Assembly (NCBI GenBank): GCA_034111875.1
Contig: JAWUWK010000062.1
Span: 62,001-126,000 of the forward strand
Reading direction: 5' to 3'
DNA: 64,000 nucleotides
Source: Rs1 sp034111875
GTDB lineage: Bacteria; Pseudomonadota; Gammaproteobacteria; Pseudomonadales; Balneatricaceae
Shown here: one piece after another, positions 57,388 to 64,000 of the stretch
Position numbering within the stretch: position 1 is the stretch's first letter
Layout of the letters: every line of letters begins with the position of its first letter
Notes under the pieces: generated by a model
What the model saw: only the letters and a program-made list of their open reading frames with translations
Databases searched by the model: none
Told to the model about the DNA's origin: nothing
Position numbers and translations under genes: made by a program

Positions 57388-58061
57388 AATTCACCTCCTA
57401 GTGCAACAAACTGTTCTCGATCAATCGCTTTGAACTTAACCCTATCGCCAACTTGTACCGGCATTGACGGTTGTCGCTCTGGATTAAACATCAGTGTCGG
57501 ACATAGGCCGATAAGATTCCAGCCGCCAGGTGACATGGCAGGGTAGACAGCGGTTTGACGATCGGCAATAGCTACAGCTCCTCTGGGTACTTTTAGACGC
57601 GGTGTTTTTAATCGCGGTGCGGCGATACGGCGATCAACCTCGCCTAAGTAAGCGAAACCTGGGGCGAAACCAATTGCGTAAACACGGTATTCCATTGCGC
57701 TGTGTATGTTAATTACCTCTTCAATAGGTAATTTAGCTGTCGCTGCTAGCTGGGCTAAATCTGGGCCTGATTCAAGGCTGTAATAAGCCGGCAGCTCTAC
57801 AATTTTTCCCTGCGCTTGTGCTCCCGTTTGCAAGTTGCCTAAGACTCCATTAAGGCATTGCTGAACCTGATATTGATCAGTTGTGAATTGATCATAAATA
57901 ACTAGCAAGGATGCATACGAGGGGACTAAATCTATCAAAAAATGGCCCATTGAAGATTCGATTTGAAGCATCGCTTGTTGCACTTGAGCTGATACAGCAG
58001 GGCTTGTAATATCGGAAAAGTAAATAATCAGTGCATTCTCGCCCGCAATTTCAATGCGCAT
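57384..58061 (-). CDS. pxpB: 5-oxoprolinase subunit B (KipI-like)
   Basis: The 225-residue PxpB has the allophanate-hydrolase-like domain with GENALIIYF, VPSYASLLVIYD, the central YAIGFAPGFAYLGEVDRRIAAPRLKTPR segment and VYPAMSPGGWNLIG near the end. It abuts pxpA (58061/58062) and overlaps pxpC. Together with PxpC it forms the kinase/carrier portion of the enzyme. Confidence 0.94.
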   Translation of the reverse strand: MRIEIAGENALIIYFSDITSPAVSAQVQQAMLQIESSMGHFLIDLVPSYASLLVIYDQFTTDQYQVQQCLNGVLGNLQTGAQAQGKIVELPAYYSLESGPDLAQLAATAKLPIEEVINIHSAMEYRVYAIGFAPGFAYLGEVDRRIAAPRLKTPRLKVPRGAVAIADRQTAVYPAMSPGGWNLIGLCPTLMFNPERQPSMPVQVGDRVKFKAIDREQFVALGGEL

Positions 58062-58814
58062 TTAGGTTGTTTCCTCAATCAGGGTCCGAATCTCACAAAT
58101 TGCATTGACCCCTTCCATATTATCCCCGTGTACACACAGGGTATTGGCATGTAATTGGATCTCTTTACCAGAAGCGGTGATCACTGTGCCTGAATTACAA
58201 AGCTGTTTCACCTGCGCGAGCATTTTCTCACGGTTATGTACCGCACCCGTTTTGGTTCTCGACATCAAGCGACCATCATCTTCATAGCAGCGATCGGCAA
58301 ACGCTTCGAACCATATGTTCAAATTGTAATTTTGCGCTTCTTTACGATGGGCTTTTGCATCAGGTGTGCCTTGCAGCATTAGTACGATAGGTCGATGATA
58401 ACTGGCGACTGCCTGCATAATACTCTGACGTACATTATCCTTAGACATCATATCGTTATATAACGCACCGTGGGGTTTGACGTATTCCATGGTCAACCCT
58501 TGGTTAGCTGCCATACCGTCTAAAGCGGCCATTTGATATAACACCAAGCTTTGAATTTCAGCATCGCTAGCGTTTAGCGAACGTCTACCAAAGCCAACTA
58601 AATCGGGGTAACCTGGATGGGCACCGACACAGACAGCATACTTTCTAGCCATGGCCAGTGTTTTCGTCATAACTAATGGATCACCTGCATGAAAGCCGCA
58701 GGCAATATTGGCTTGATCAATATGCGGCATTACCGCTTCGTCCATGCCGATTGTCCAAGAGCCGAAGCTCTCGCCTAAATCACAATTGAGTTTTAACTGG
58801 TTTGCTTGGGTCAT
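58062..58814 (-). CDS. pxpA: 5-oxoprolinase subunit A (LamB/YcsF family)
   Basis: The 250-residue PxpA has the LamB/YcsF pattern: LNCDLGESFGSW at the start, NIACGFHAGDP, GAHPGYPDLVGFGRR, YVKPHGALYNDM and EAFADRCYEDDGRLMSR, then the late HGDNMEGV motif. It is the hydrolytic partner of PxpBC. It lies 31 bp after the DUF1445 gene. Confidence 0.95.
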   Translation of the reverse strand: MTQANQLKLNCDLGESFGSWTIGMDEAVMPHIDQANIACGFHAGDPLVMTKTLAMARKYAVCVGAHPGYPDLVGFGRRSLNASDAEIQSLVLYQMAALDGMAANQGLTMEYVKPHGALYNDMMSKDNVRQSIMQAVASYHRPIVLMLQGTPDAKAHRKEAQNYNLNIWFEAFADRCYEDDGRLMSRTKTGAVHNREKMLAQVKQLCNSGTVITASGKEIQLHANTLCVHGDNMEGVNAICEIRTLIEETT

Positions 58815-58844
58815 TTAGGATTACCTGTGTCGAGAATCTTGAAG

Positions 58845-59633
58845 TTATAAGATGGCTAATGAGCTGTTGCGAATATCCGTGACCAACATATAGCCTGGAC
58901 TATGCGTAATGCAAAACGGCGGTTTAGCATTCTCTATGGCAACTTGAGGAGTGACCCCGCAAGCCCAGAAGACAGGTACTTCTCCAGGATTGATAGTAAC
59001 GGCATCTCCAAAGTCGGGCTGATCTATATTATTAATGCCGATCTTGCCAGGATCGCCGAAATGCAGGGGAGCGCCGTGAACTGATGGAAAACGAGTACAT
59101 ATTTGAATGGCCCTAATCGCATCTTTAGGGGTCATCGGCCGCATGCTAACAACGGTAGTGCCCGAGAATCGTCCTGCGGGTTTGCAGGCGAGGTTAGTAC
59201 GGTACATAGGAACATTGACTTTCTCAGTGATATTACGCACTTCTAGGCCGTCGGCAATCAGAGACTCCTCAAAGGAGAAAGAACATCCCAACAAAAAAGT
59301 CACCAAATCATCACGCCAAAAATCGACAACGTTTTCGACTTCTTGAGTTAGTTTGCCGTCTTCATAAATTCGGTAGCGGGGGATATCTGTGCGGATATCC
59401 ACCTCTCGACCTAAGTCCGGTAACAAGAAGTCACCGGGGTTCGCCGACATACCAATCACTGGGCAAGGTTTTGGGTTTAGCTGGCAGAACTGCAAAAATT
59501 CGCCAGCCCACTCTTTAGGTAATATAGCCAAATTAGCTTGCACAAAACCTTGCGAGTAACCTGATGTATTATGAGTAAACTCGCCGTTGCGGATCAGTTG
59601 GCGAAGATTGTAAGGTGATATGCAAGCGTCCAT
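58845..59633 (-). CDS. DUF1445 hydro-lyase-like protein (YcsI family)
   Basis: The 262-residue protein matches the putative hydro-lyase family DUF1445: SGYSQGFVQANLAILPKEWAGEFLQFC near the N-terminus, PRYRIYEDGKL, FLLGCSFSFEESLI, and FWACGVTPQVAI with ITHSPGYMLVTD at the end. In animal DGLUCY the same family forms the N-terminal half. It is the first gene of the D-glutamate/5-oxoproline operon. Enzyme activity of the stand-alone form is not established; a role in D-glutamate cyclisation is inferred from fusion and context. Confidence 0.88.
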   Translation of the reverse strand: MDACISPYNLRQLIRNGEFTHNTSGYSQGFVQANLAILPKEWAGEFLQFCQLNPKPCPVIGMSANPGDFLLPDLGREVDIRTDIPRYRIYEDGKLTQEVENVVDFWRDDLVTFLLGCSFSFEESLIADGLEVRNITEKVNVPMYRTNLACKPAGRFSGTTVVSMRPMTPKDAIRAIQICTRFPSVHGAPLHFGDPGKIGINNIDQPDFGDAVTINPGEVPVFWACGVTPQVAIENAKPPFCITHSPGYMLVTDIRNSSLAIL

Positions 59634-60101
59634 ATAGCTTCCTTTGTCCGGCTGTTGTAAGCGGAAATTAATTTAAAACAATAAATCGAATACACCAAGT
59701 TTACTAAAAATCGTTATTTTAGAACAGGCTAATTCCGTTTTCTAACTCAATTGGTTTGCTATGCTAATTGTCGTTGATTTGAAGAATAAATCTAATTAAA
59801 AATAATTTCTACCGCTGATAAGTTTCTTTTATCACAGGTATCGGCATTCAAAAGTGACGAGTATTTAGCACCTAAAATAAAAGGGTTATGATTAAACTGA
59901 GGTTTTTTAAGCAGAGGGCTTTTTATTGGCCGAGGGCTTTTTATTGATAATAACAACAATCTCACTTTATTGCGCTCGGTTGAGATATTCTCTTGCCGTT
60001 TAGGCAAAATCTGGTAGGATACGCAGCTCTTAATTGGTCGGTTTTTTAACGGTTCTAATTGAAAGAGTCGATATAGACCGACGTTAAAGGTGCTATAAAG
60101 T
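59634..60101. other. Control region of the hydro-lyase/pxp operon and tRNA-Ser promoter region
   Basis: The left part should carry the promoter of the leftward operon, and the region before 60102 that of tRNA-Ser. No gene is accepted here. A 132-codon reading frame on the minus strand (59792-60190) runs antisense through the tRNA and is considered spurious. Confidence 0.45.
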
Positions 60102-60189
60102 GGTGAGGTGTCCGAGTGGCTTAAGGAGCACGCCTGGAAAGCGTGTATAGGGCAACCTATCGAGGGTTCGAATCCCTCTCTCACCGCCA
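60102..60189 (+). tRNA. tRNA-Ser (anticodon GGA)
   Basis: The 88-base sequence folds as a class II tRNA: acceptor GGTGAGG with TCTCACC, anticodon stem CACGC/GCGTG with loop CTGGAAA (anticodon GGA), a long variable arm, T arm GAGGGTTCGAATCCCTC and encoded CCA after discriminator G. A terminator follows. Confidence 0.96.
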
Positions 60190-60209
60190 TTTACGAATTT
60201 AAGCCTAAG

Positions 60210-60236
60210 AGCCTCGACTAACCTCGGGGCTTTTTT
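60210..60236 (+). terminator. Rho-independent terminator of tRNA-Ser
   Basis: AGCCTCG (60210-60216) pairs with CGGGGCT (60225-60231), with one G-U pair, and is followed by a T-run to 60236. Confidence 0.8.
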
Positions 60237-60272
60237 GTGCCAGGAAGCTAATTGGCAAGGTTGAAATTCCGC

Positions 60273-60325
60273 GTAGGTTCGAGCCGAGCGCAGCGATGAA
60301 TAATCCCTACCTCAGCGCCATTTAT
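60273..60325 (+). repeat. tRNA 3'-end-like relic downstream of tRNA-Ser
   Basis: The segment has GTAGGTTCGA, a 20-bp intervening piece, then ATCCCTACCTCAGCGCCATTTA. Without the intervening piece it resembles a T arm plus acceptor 3' end and continues, like the true tRNA-Ser, into CCATTTA...AAATTAAG. It may be an att-like duplication left by an integrative element, or a decayed tRNA. Confidence 0.4.
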
Positions 60326-60691
60326 AAAAATTAAGCAATTGATACTTAAGGTTTTTTTGTAAATCCCTGTTTTATAAACCGTCATAAGATGGTCAAATGT
60401 GTTTGTTACCTCCTGGAATCAAGTGACGAACTCATTAAGAAGTATAAATTCAAAGGTCAGCTGCTTCAGCGACCAAGGTCATATGATATGAGCCACCCTC
60501 CACCCCCTTTCAAACCTTAAACATAGCAATCAAAAGCGCTTTAAACATTTCTTTTTTAATGTCTAAAATCACAGCAAGTTTAAAGGCTTTCGCCTACGGC
60601 GACTGACTTTCTTTTGACGAGCAAAACGAAAAACGTTTAAGGCCAGTAAGCAAAGTAAAAGCTCGGCCTATATTGCCGAAAGAGTCCTATG

Positions 60692-60787
60692 CTATTGACT
60701 TAATTATAGGCCGCTCGACAGGGGCATTTATGTCCCACTCATCTTAGACGACATTCTATCGTTCCGCTTCGATAATTAAGCCAATAG
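60692..60787. repeat. Long near-perfect inverted repeat downstream of intI
   Basis: CTATTGACTTAATTAT (60692-60707) and ATAATTAAGCCAATAG (60772-60787) are inverted copies with one mismatch, separated by 64 bp, and the similarity continues outwards to a shared TATTGCCG motif. The stretch 60237-60923 around it carries no gene I can recognise. Function unknown. Confidence 0.5.
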
Positions 60788-60923
60788 CTGCGGCGGCAAT
60801 ATCAAGGGATTTGGTGGCTCCGAAGTGAGCTTTGTTGTCAATTCAAACACTAGAGATTGCCAAACTTTGTCGTTAATACTGCATTGTGTGCTTTTGCTTT
60901 AATAAATGGGTCTACTTATTTAG

Positions 60924-61883
60924 CTAAATAATAGCTTCTAAAGGGCTGACGGTGCCTGCATAGTGTTGTCCTAACACATGTGTATAAATGGCAGTGGTGC
61001 GTAAATCACTATGACCGAGTAAGCTTTGTACTGTGCGAATATCTGTACCAGATTGTAAAAGTGCAGTGGCAAAAGAATGGCGAAAGCTGTGGCAGTTTAT
61101 TTTCTTATAAATGCAGGTTGATTTCAGTGCGCGCTGTAACGCTTTACGCAGTGAAGAGCTGTGTAAATGATGGCGACATAACTCTCCAGTCAGTGGATGT
61201 GGGCATAACTGCTTAGAGGGGAAAACAAACATCCACGCAGGCTGACGAAATGCATTTGGGTATTTACGACTGAGCGCGTAAGGCAGCGACGGCCCAACAC
61301 CTTGCTGATTATCATTGTTTTGTAAACAGAGGGCTTTCTCTACTTGAGCATCAACGCTGTTTTTTAAACAAGGGCTAATCAGGGTGACTCTGTCTTTATC
61401 GCCTTTGCCATTTCTGACGGTCAACGTCTGATTTGTCCAATCAATATCTTTCACTCTGAGTCTGAGGCATTCACTAATTCTTAAGCCACTACCATACAGG
61501 ATAGAGAAGACTAATTGATGAACGCCTAGCATAGGCTTGATAACATCTGCGACTTCTTGTTGATTTAAAATGACTGGCACGCGTTGTTTAGGCTTTGCTT
61601 GTCTAAAACCAATATCACCTAATGGTTTTTTTAAATAGACGTTGTATAAGAATGCCAGAGCGTTAAGCGCGGTACGTTGGGTATTAGGAGTGACATGTCT
61701 ATCATTTGCGAGGAAGTTTAGAAATAGACGCACTTCACAAGGCCCCATGTCTTTTGGGTGGCGTTTATTATTAAAATAAATATACCGTTTTATCCAGCCA
61801 ATGTAGGTTTTTTCTGTGCCTATACTGTACTGTTGTACTCTAATAAAGCGGCGAATATTGTTTAGAAAAGGACTGGATGACAG
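60924..61883 (-). CDS. intI: Integron integrase IntI
   Basis: IntI is the tyrosine recombinase that inserts and excises gene cassettes at attI and attC. With a CTG start at 61883 the product is 319 residues: the N-terminal core-binding part SSPFLNNIRRFIRVQQYSIG and TEKTYIGWIKRYIYF would be lost with the ATG at 61748. Catalytic residues are Arg135 (GLRISE), His265 and Arg268 (HSFRH), His291 (LLGHSD) and Tyr300 (IYTHV). The IntI-specific insert LPYALSRKYPNA is at about 200-211, followed by FVFPS. AAGGAG lies six bases before the CTG. No ATG, GTG or TTG exists between the upstream stop and 61883. Confidence 0.9.
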   Translation of the reverse strand: MSSSPFLNNIRRFIRVQQYSIGTEKTYIGWIKRYIYFNNKRHPKDMGPCEVRLFLNFLANDRHVTPNTQRTALNALAFLYNVYLKKPLGDIGFRQAKPKQRVPVILNQQEVADVIKPMLGVHQLVFSILYGSGLRISECLRLRVKDIDWTNQTLTVRNGKGDKDRVTLISPCLKNSVDAQVEKALCLQNNDNQQGVGPSLPYALSRKYPNAFRQPAWMFVFPSKQLCPHPLTGELCRHHLHSSSLRKALQRALKSTCIYKKINCHSFRHSFATALLQSGTDIRTVQSLLGHSDLRTTAIYTHVLGQHYAGTVSPLEAII

Positions 61884-61904
61884 AGTATTCTCCTTATCTG
61901 TTTA

Positions 61905-61940
61905 CTGTACAAAAATACAGTACAATCAAAGATTGGTCAA
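61905..61940 (-). promoter_or_regulatory. intI promoter with LexA box
   Basis: On the minus strand TTGACC (61935-61940) and TATTTT (61912-61917) are separated by 17 bp, giving a good -35/-10 pair for intI. A palindromic CTG-N10-CAG box (CTGTACAAAAATACAG, 61905-61920) covers the -10, the expected site for LexA repression. Confidence 0.8.
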
Positions 61941-62017
61941 TTTTTAATTAATTCCCTGTCCATTTTTGGCGCATTTTGCCACCAAGTGATACTTTGAATT
62001 TCATTATAATTCAGATA

Positions 62018-62024
62018 GTTAAGT
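62018..62024 (+). other. Candidate attI recombination core
   Basis: GTTAAGT fits the GTTRRRY core and lies between intI and the first cassette gene, where attI must be. Other candidates may exist, so the exact base is tentative. A TTGACA hexamer at 62091-62096 may belong to a promoter for the first cassette. Confidence 0.35.
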
Positions 62025-62203
62025 TGGAATCTCGCGGGGATTGTGCGAACTAAAACATGTAGAAAGTGAGACGTCTCAAAAACTACAGACTTGACATTTA
62101 GAAAGTATATTAAAATTAATTAGTTGGCGGTTTATTTGCAGAGTATCAAATGCGTGTAAATGAGACGTCGCACAATCAAGCTGTTATGACCAAGAGGCAG
62201 AGG

Positions 62204-62713
62204 ATGGACTTCACTAGATTTTCTGAGAAGCTTATGTCAATGAATGATGAAAGTTGGGAAAGGCACTCCAATCCATGGAGTGTTTATACTCGATTTTCAA
62301 TCATGCCCCTAATGTCATTGGCTTTTTGGTCTAGAGAATGGGTGGGGTATTATTCTTTAATACCTATATTAATGTCTTTTATATGGATATGGTTAAACCC
62401 AAGGATATTTGGAGTTCCAGCTCAAACAGATAATTGGGCGTCAATGGGGACCTTTGGGGAGCGTATTTATTTAGATCGTAAAATCAATCCTATACCAGAA
62501 CATCACGTATTACCCACAACGGTACTTCAAACTATGTCTGGTCTTGGCCTTCCAATGTTCATTTATGGTTTATACAGTTTAAATATTTGGGCTTTAGTGT
62601 TGGGTAATATGTGGATAATGGTATTCAAGGCTTGGTTTGTTGATCGCATGGTCTGGCTGTTCAAAGAAATGAAAGACAATAACCCGAAGTATCAAATGTG
62701 GCTAAAGTCATAA
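62204..62713 (+). CDS. Cassette 1: DUF6653-like membrane protein
   Basis: The protein of about 169 residues (Met at 62204 with AAGAGG six bases upstream; an in-frame ATG at 62150 would add 18 residues) reads MDFTRFSEKLMSMNDESWERHSNPWSVYTRF and has three or four membrane segments around MSLAFWSREW, SLIPILMSFIWIWL and YGLYSLNIWALVLGN. The WERHSNPWSVYTRF opening is characteristic of DUF6653, a family frequent in integron cassettes. Function is unknown. The stop at 62711-62713 overlaps the attC site. Confidence 0.75.
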   Translation: MDFTRFSEKLMSMNDESWERHSNPWSVYTRFSIMPLMSLAFWSREWVGYYSLIPILMSFIWIWLNPRIFGVPAQTDNWASMGTFGERIYLDRKINPIPEHHVLPTTVLQTMSGLGLPMFIYGLYSLNIWALVLGNMWIMVFKAWFVDRMVWLFKEMKDNNPKYQMWLKS

Positions 62714-62812
62714 CAAACGGCTGCACCGGACAAAATTCCGCTGTCACCTTTTGTGCAAAAATACGCACAAAAGCCGCCATCAAACATTTGCTCGGTGAGC
62801 TAGGCGTTAGCT
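62711..62812 (+). other. attC site of cassette 1
   Basis: The site starts TAACAAACGGCTGCACCGG at the gene's stop and ends GAGCTAGGCGTTAGCT, giving the paired R and L boxes. A perfect inner stem CTTTTGTGC (62748-62756) and GCACAAAAG (62765-62773) forms the folded core. Confidence 0.8.
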
Positions 62813-62825
62813 GGTAAAAAAGTTC

Positions 62826-63374
62826 ATGAGTATAATTCTAGTTTCAGATGTATTTGGTGTAACTCCTGCTTTATTAGCGATAAGTGAAAAATTGGGTTCA
62901 TGCTCGATTGTTGATCCGTATAAAGGTCAAATTATGGGGTTCCAAAACGAAACTGAGGCGTATTCATATTTTGCCAAAGAAATAGGACTAGATAATTACT
63001 TGTATAGCCTATTACAAACTTTGGACTCAATTGATTATCAAGCAACATTAATCGGTTTTAGTGTTGGAGCTTCAGTTATTTGGCGACTATCTGAAAAGAA
63101 GGGTAACAACCATATTAAGCAAGGCTTTTGCTATTACGGTTCACAAATCCGAAATTTCACAGAAATAGAACCACGTTTTAATTTATGCTTGGTATTTCCA
63201 AAAAGTGAACCTCATTTTGATGTTGTAGAGTTACAAGATAACTTGCGTAAAAAGGCTAATGTTAAAACTAAAAAAGTTGAATACTTGCATGGGTTTATGA
63301 ATTATCATTCAAATAACTATAATAGTTTTGGTTATAATGAGCACATTAACCTTCTGCGCTCAATTACCAGCTAA
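62826..63374 (+). CDS. Cassette 2: alpha/beta-hydrolase (dienelactone hydrolase-like)
   Basis: The 182-residue protein starts SIILVSDVFGVTPALLAI, has the nucleophile elbow GFSVGAS near residue 78, and a late YLHGFMN with a candidate catalytic His; an acidic residue is likely in LVFPKSEPHFD. This matches the dienelactone-hydrolase-like proteins common in integron cassettes. It begins 14 bp after the attC of cassette 1 and its TAA lies inside its own attC. Confidence 0.75.
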   Translation: MSIILVSDVFGVTPALLAISEKLGSCSIVDPYKGQIMGFQNETEAYSYFAKEIGLDNYLYSLLQTLDSIDYQATLIGFSVGASVIWRLSEKKGNNHIKQGFCYYGSQIRNFTEIEPRFNLCLVFPKSEPHFDVVELQDNLRKKANVKTKKVEYLHGFMNYHSNNYNSFGYNEHINLLRSITS

Positions 63375-63467
63375 CAAGGCATTCAAACGGACAAAAAACA
63401 GTTGGTTGTTTTCACTCCGTTCAACATTTTAACCAACTATTTTTTGCCGCTTAATGAGGCGTTGAGG
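63370..63467 (+). other. attC site of cassette 2
   Basis: Starting GCTAACAAGGCATTCAAACG and ending AATGAGGCGTTGAGG, it has a central stem formed by AGTTGGTT and AACCAACT. The final core GTTGAGG fits GTTRRRY except for the last base. Confidence 0.75.
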
Positions 63468-63596
63468 CTGTAGTATTTCTCCAAAGTGGAACATTTTCAT
63501 GTTCTTATTAAATACTTCTAAATTGTCCGCTTTTTAACCTTGAGCCCCTGGGTTAGGTGTGATCTAATAGTTATTATTCACCCACGGTAAATTGTC

Positions 63597-64000
63597 ATGG
63601 CCCACTATAAGCCTGATTTATCCTGCCAAAACAAATTCATTCCCGTCAACTTCTCAGAGCAAATTCTGCCCGGTACATTTGAATATGCGCTTTGCTATAT
63701 CGTCGAAAACAAGCTCGATTTATCGGGGTTTGATGCCTGGTATAACAATGACAAAACAGGCGCTGCGGCCTATCCACCGTCAGTGATGTTGAAGATTATA
63801 TTACTCGGTTATGCGCACGGTTTAATCAGTAGCAGGCGTATTGCCAAGGCCTGTGAAACCAATATTCATTTTATGAGTGTGTCGGGTGATGTGCAGCCAC
63901 ATTACACGTCTATCGCGGGGTTTGTGGCAAAGATGCATGAACAAATTGAGCCCCTTTTTACTCAAGTCCTGATGATATGTGATGAAGAGAACTTAATCGG
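63597..64000 (+). CDS. IS1182-family transposase (N-terminal part, runs off window)
   Basis: From ATG 63597 the frame is open to the window end (134 complete codons): MAHYKPDLSCQNKFIPVNFSEQ, then ILPGTFEYALCYIVENKLDLSGFDAWYNNDKTGAAAYPP and MLKIILLGYAHGLISSRRIAKACETNIHFMSVSGD. This is the conserved DUF772/IS1182 start. The C-terminal DDE part lies outside the window, so intactness is unknown. The insertion lies 130 bp after cassette 2 and interrupts the cassette array. Confidence 0.9.
   Translation, partial: MAHYKPDLSCQNKFIPVNFSEQILPGTFEYALCYIVENKLDLSGFDAWYNNDKTGAAAYPPSVMLKIILLGYAHGLISSRRIAKACETNIHFMSVSGDVQPHYTSIAGFVAKMHEQIEPLFTQVLMICDEENLI

Noticed and set aside
59792..60190. 132-codon minus-strand reading frame opening MAVREGFEPSIGCPIHAFQACSL
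   Set aside because: It runs antisense across the tRNA-Ser gene and has the composition of the well-known spurious proteins from tRNA-Ser reverse strands.

Overview
The window looks like a chromosomal segment of an AT-rich, probably marine Gammaproteobacterium. The core genes and their order support this: yejABEF, mltD, gloB-yafS-rnhA-dnaQ, radC/coaBC/dut/algC/argB/slmA, rpmBG, ydbH-ynbE-ydbL, rmuC and ftsA-ftsZ. The coaBC-dut-algC-argB order is the one known from Pseudomonas and relatives, and gloB-yafS-rnhA-dnaQ matches Escherichia coli. I cannot name the genus; arabinose-binding-domain AraC regulators and chromosomal integrons are common in Cellvibrionales/Spongiibacterales-type bacteria, but that placement is only inference.

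Layout. 1-4.6 kb: the end of a response regulator, a very large AraC-type hybrid regulator, a periplasmic binding protein and two identical tRNA-Thr genes. 4.9-10.5 kb: the yejABEF peptide importer. 10.9-15.5 kb: mltD, gloB and yafS-rnhA-dnaQ. 15.7-17.5 kb: a block of three decayed genes (ArsR-type regulator, ABM-family monooxygenase, SAM methyltransferase). 17.7-21.4 kb: a ComFB-like protein, a RecQ-family helicase and an IS1182 transposase remnant. 21.4-29.2 kb: a second peptide-type ABC importer (binding protein, two permeases, fused double ATPase, HAD hydrolase) with a 140-bp MITE-like element between the two permease genes, and a divergent LysR regulator. 29.5-34.4 kb: DUF3047, YgjP, a GIY-YIG-like protein with a Lys-rich tail, a methyltransferase and a TSUP exporter. 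34.5-40.9 kb: housekeeping slmA-argB-algC-dut-coaBC and radC-rpmB-rpmG. 41.4-43.4 kb: an IS1380-family remnant and a frameshifted DadA-like oxidoreductase. 43.5-49.6 kb: ydbH-ynbE-ydbL and a membrane protein plus rmuC. 50.6-53.3 kb: ftsA-ftsZ, detached from the rest of the dcw cluster. 53.5-59.6 kb: a D-amino-acid module. 60.1-64 kb: tRNA-Ser, then an integron (intI, attI, two cassettes with attC sites) cut by an IS1182 element at the window edge.

How genes work together. The most interesting metabolic unit is 55.6-59.6 kb. A DUF1445 hydro-lyase-like gene and a DUF4392 glutamate-cyclase gene, the two halves of the animal D-glutamate cyclase DGLUCY, flank pxpABC, the 5-oxoprolinase. This suggests a route from D-glutamate through 5-oxoproline to glutamate. 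Next to it are a LysR regulator and a D-amino-acid aminotransferase gene killed by a nonsense codon and by a 4-bp insertion that perfects a hairpin. A decayed DadA-like D-amino-acid dehydrogenase lies 10 kb away. Two peptide importers and two lytic/cell-wall systems make scavenging of peptidoglycan-derived D-amino acids a plausible theme (inference).

The integron integrase appears to start at CTG, which recovers about 45 N-terminal residues missed by an ATG start, and a perfect LexA-type box overlaps its -10 element. The window carries at least seven pseudogenes or transposase remnants and long empty spacers, so this genome seems to be undergoing active gene decay.
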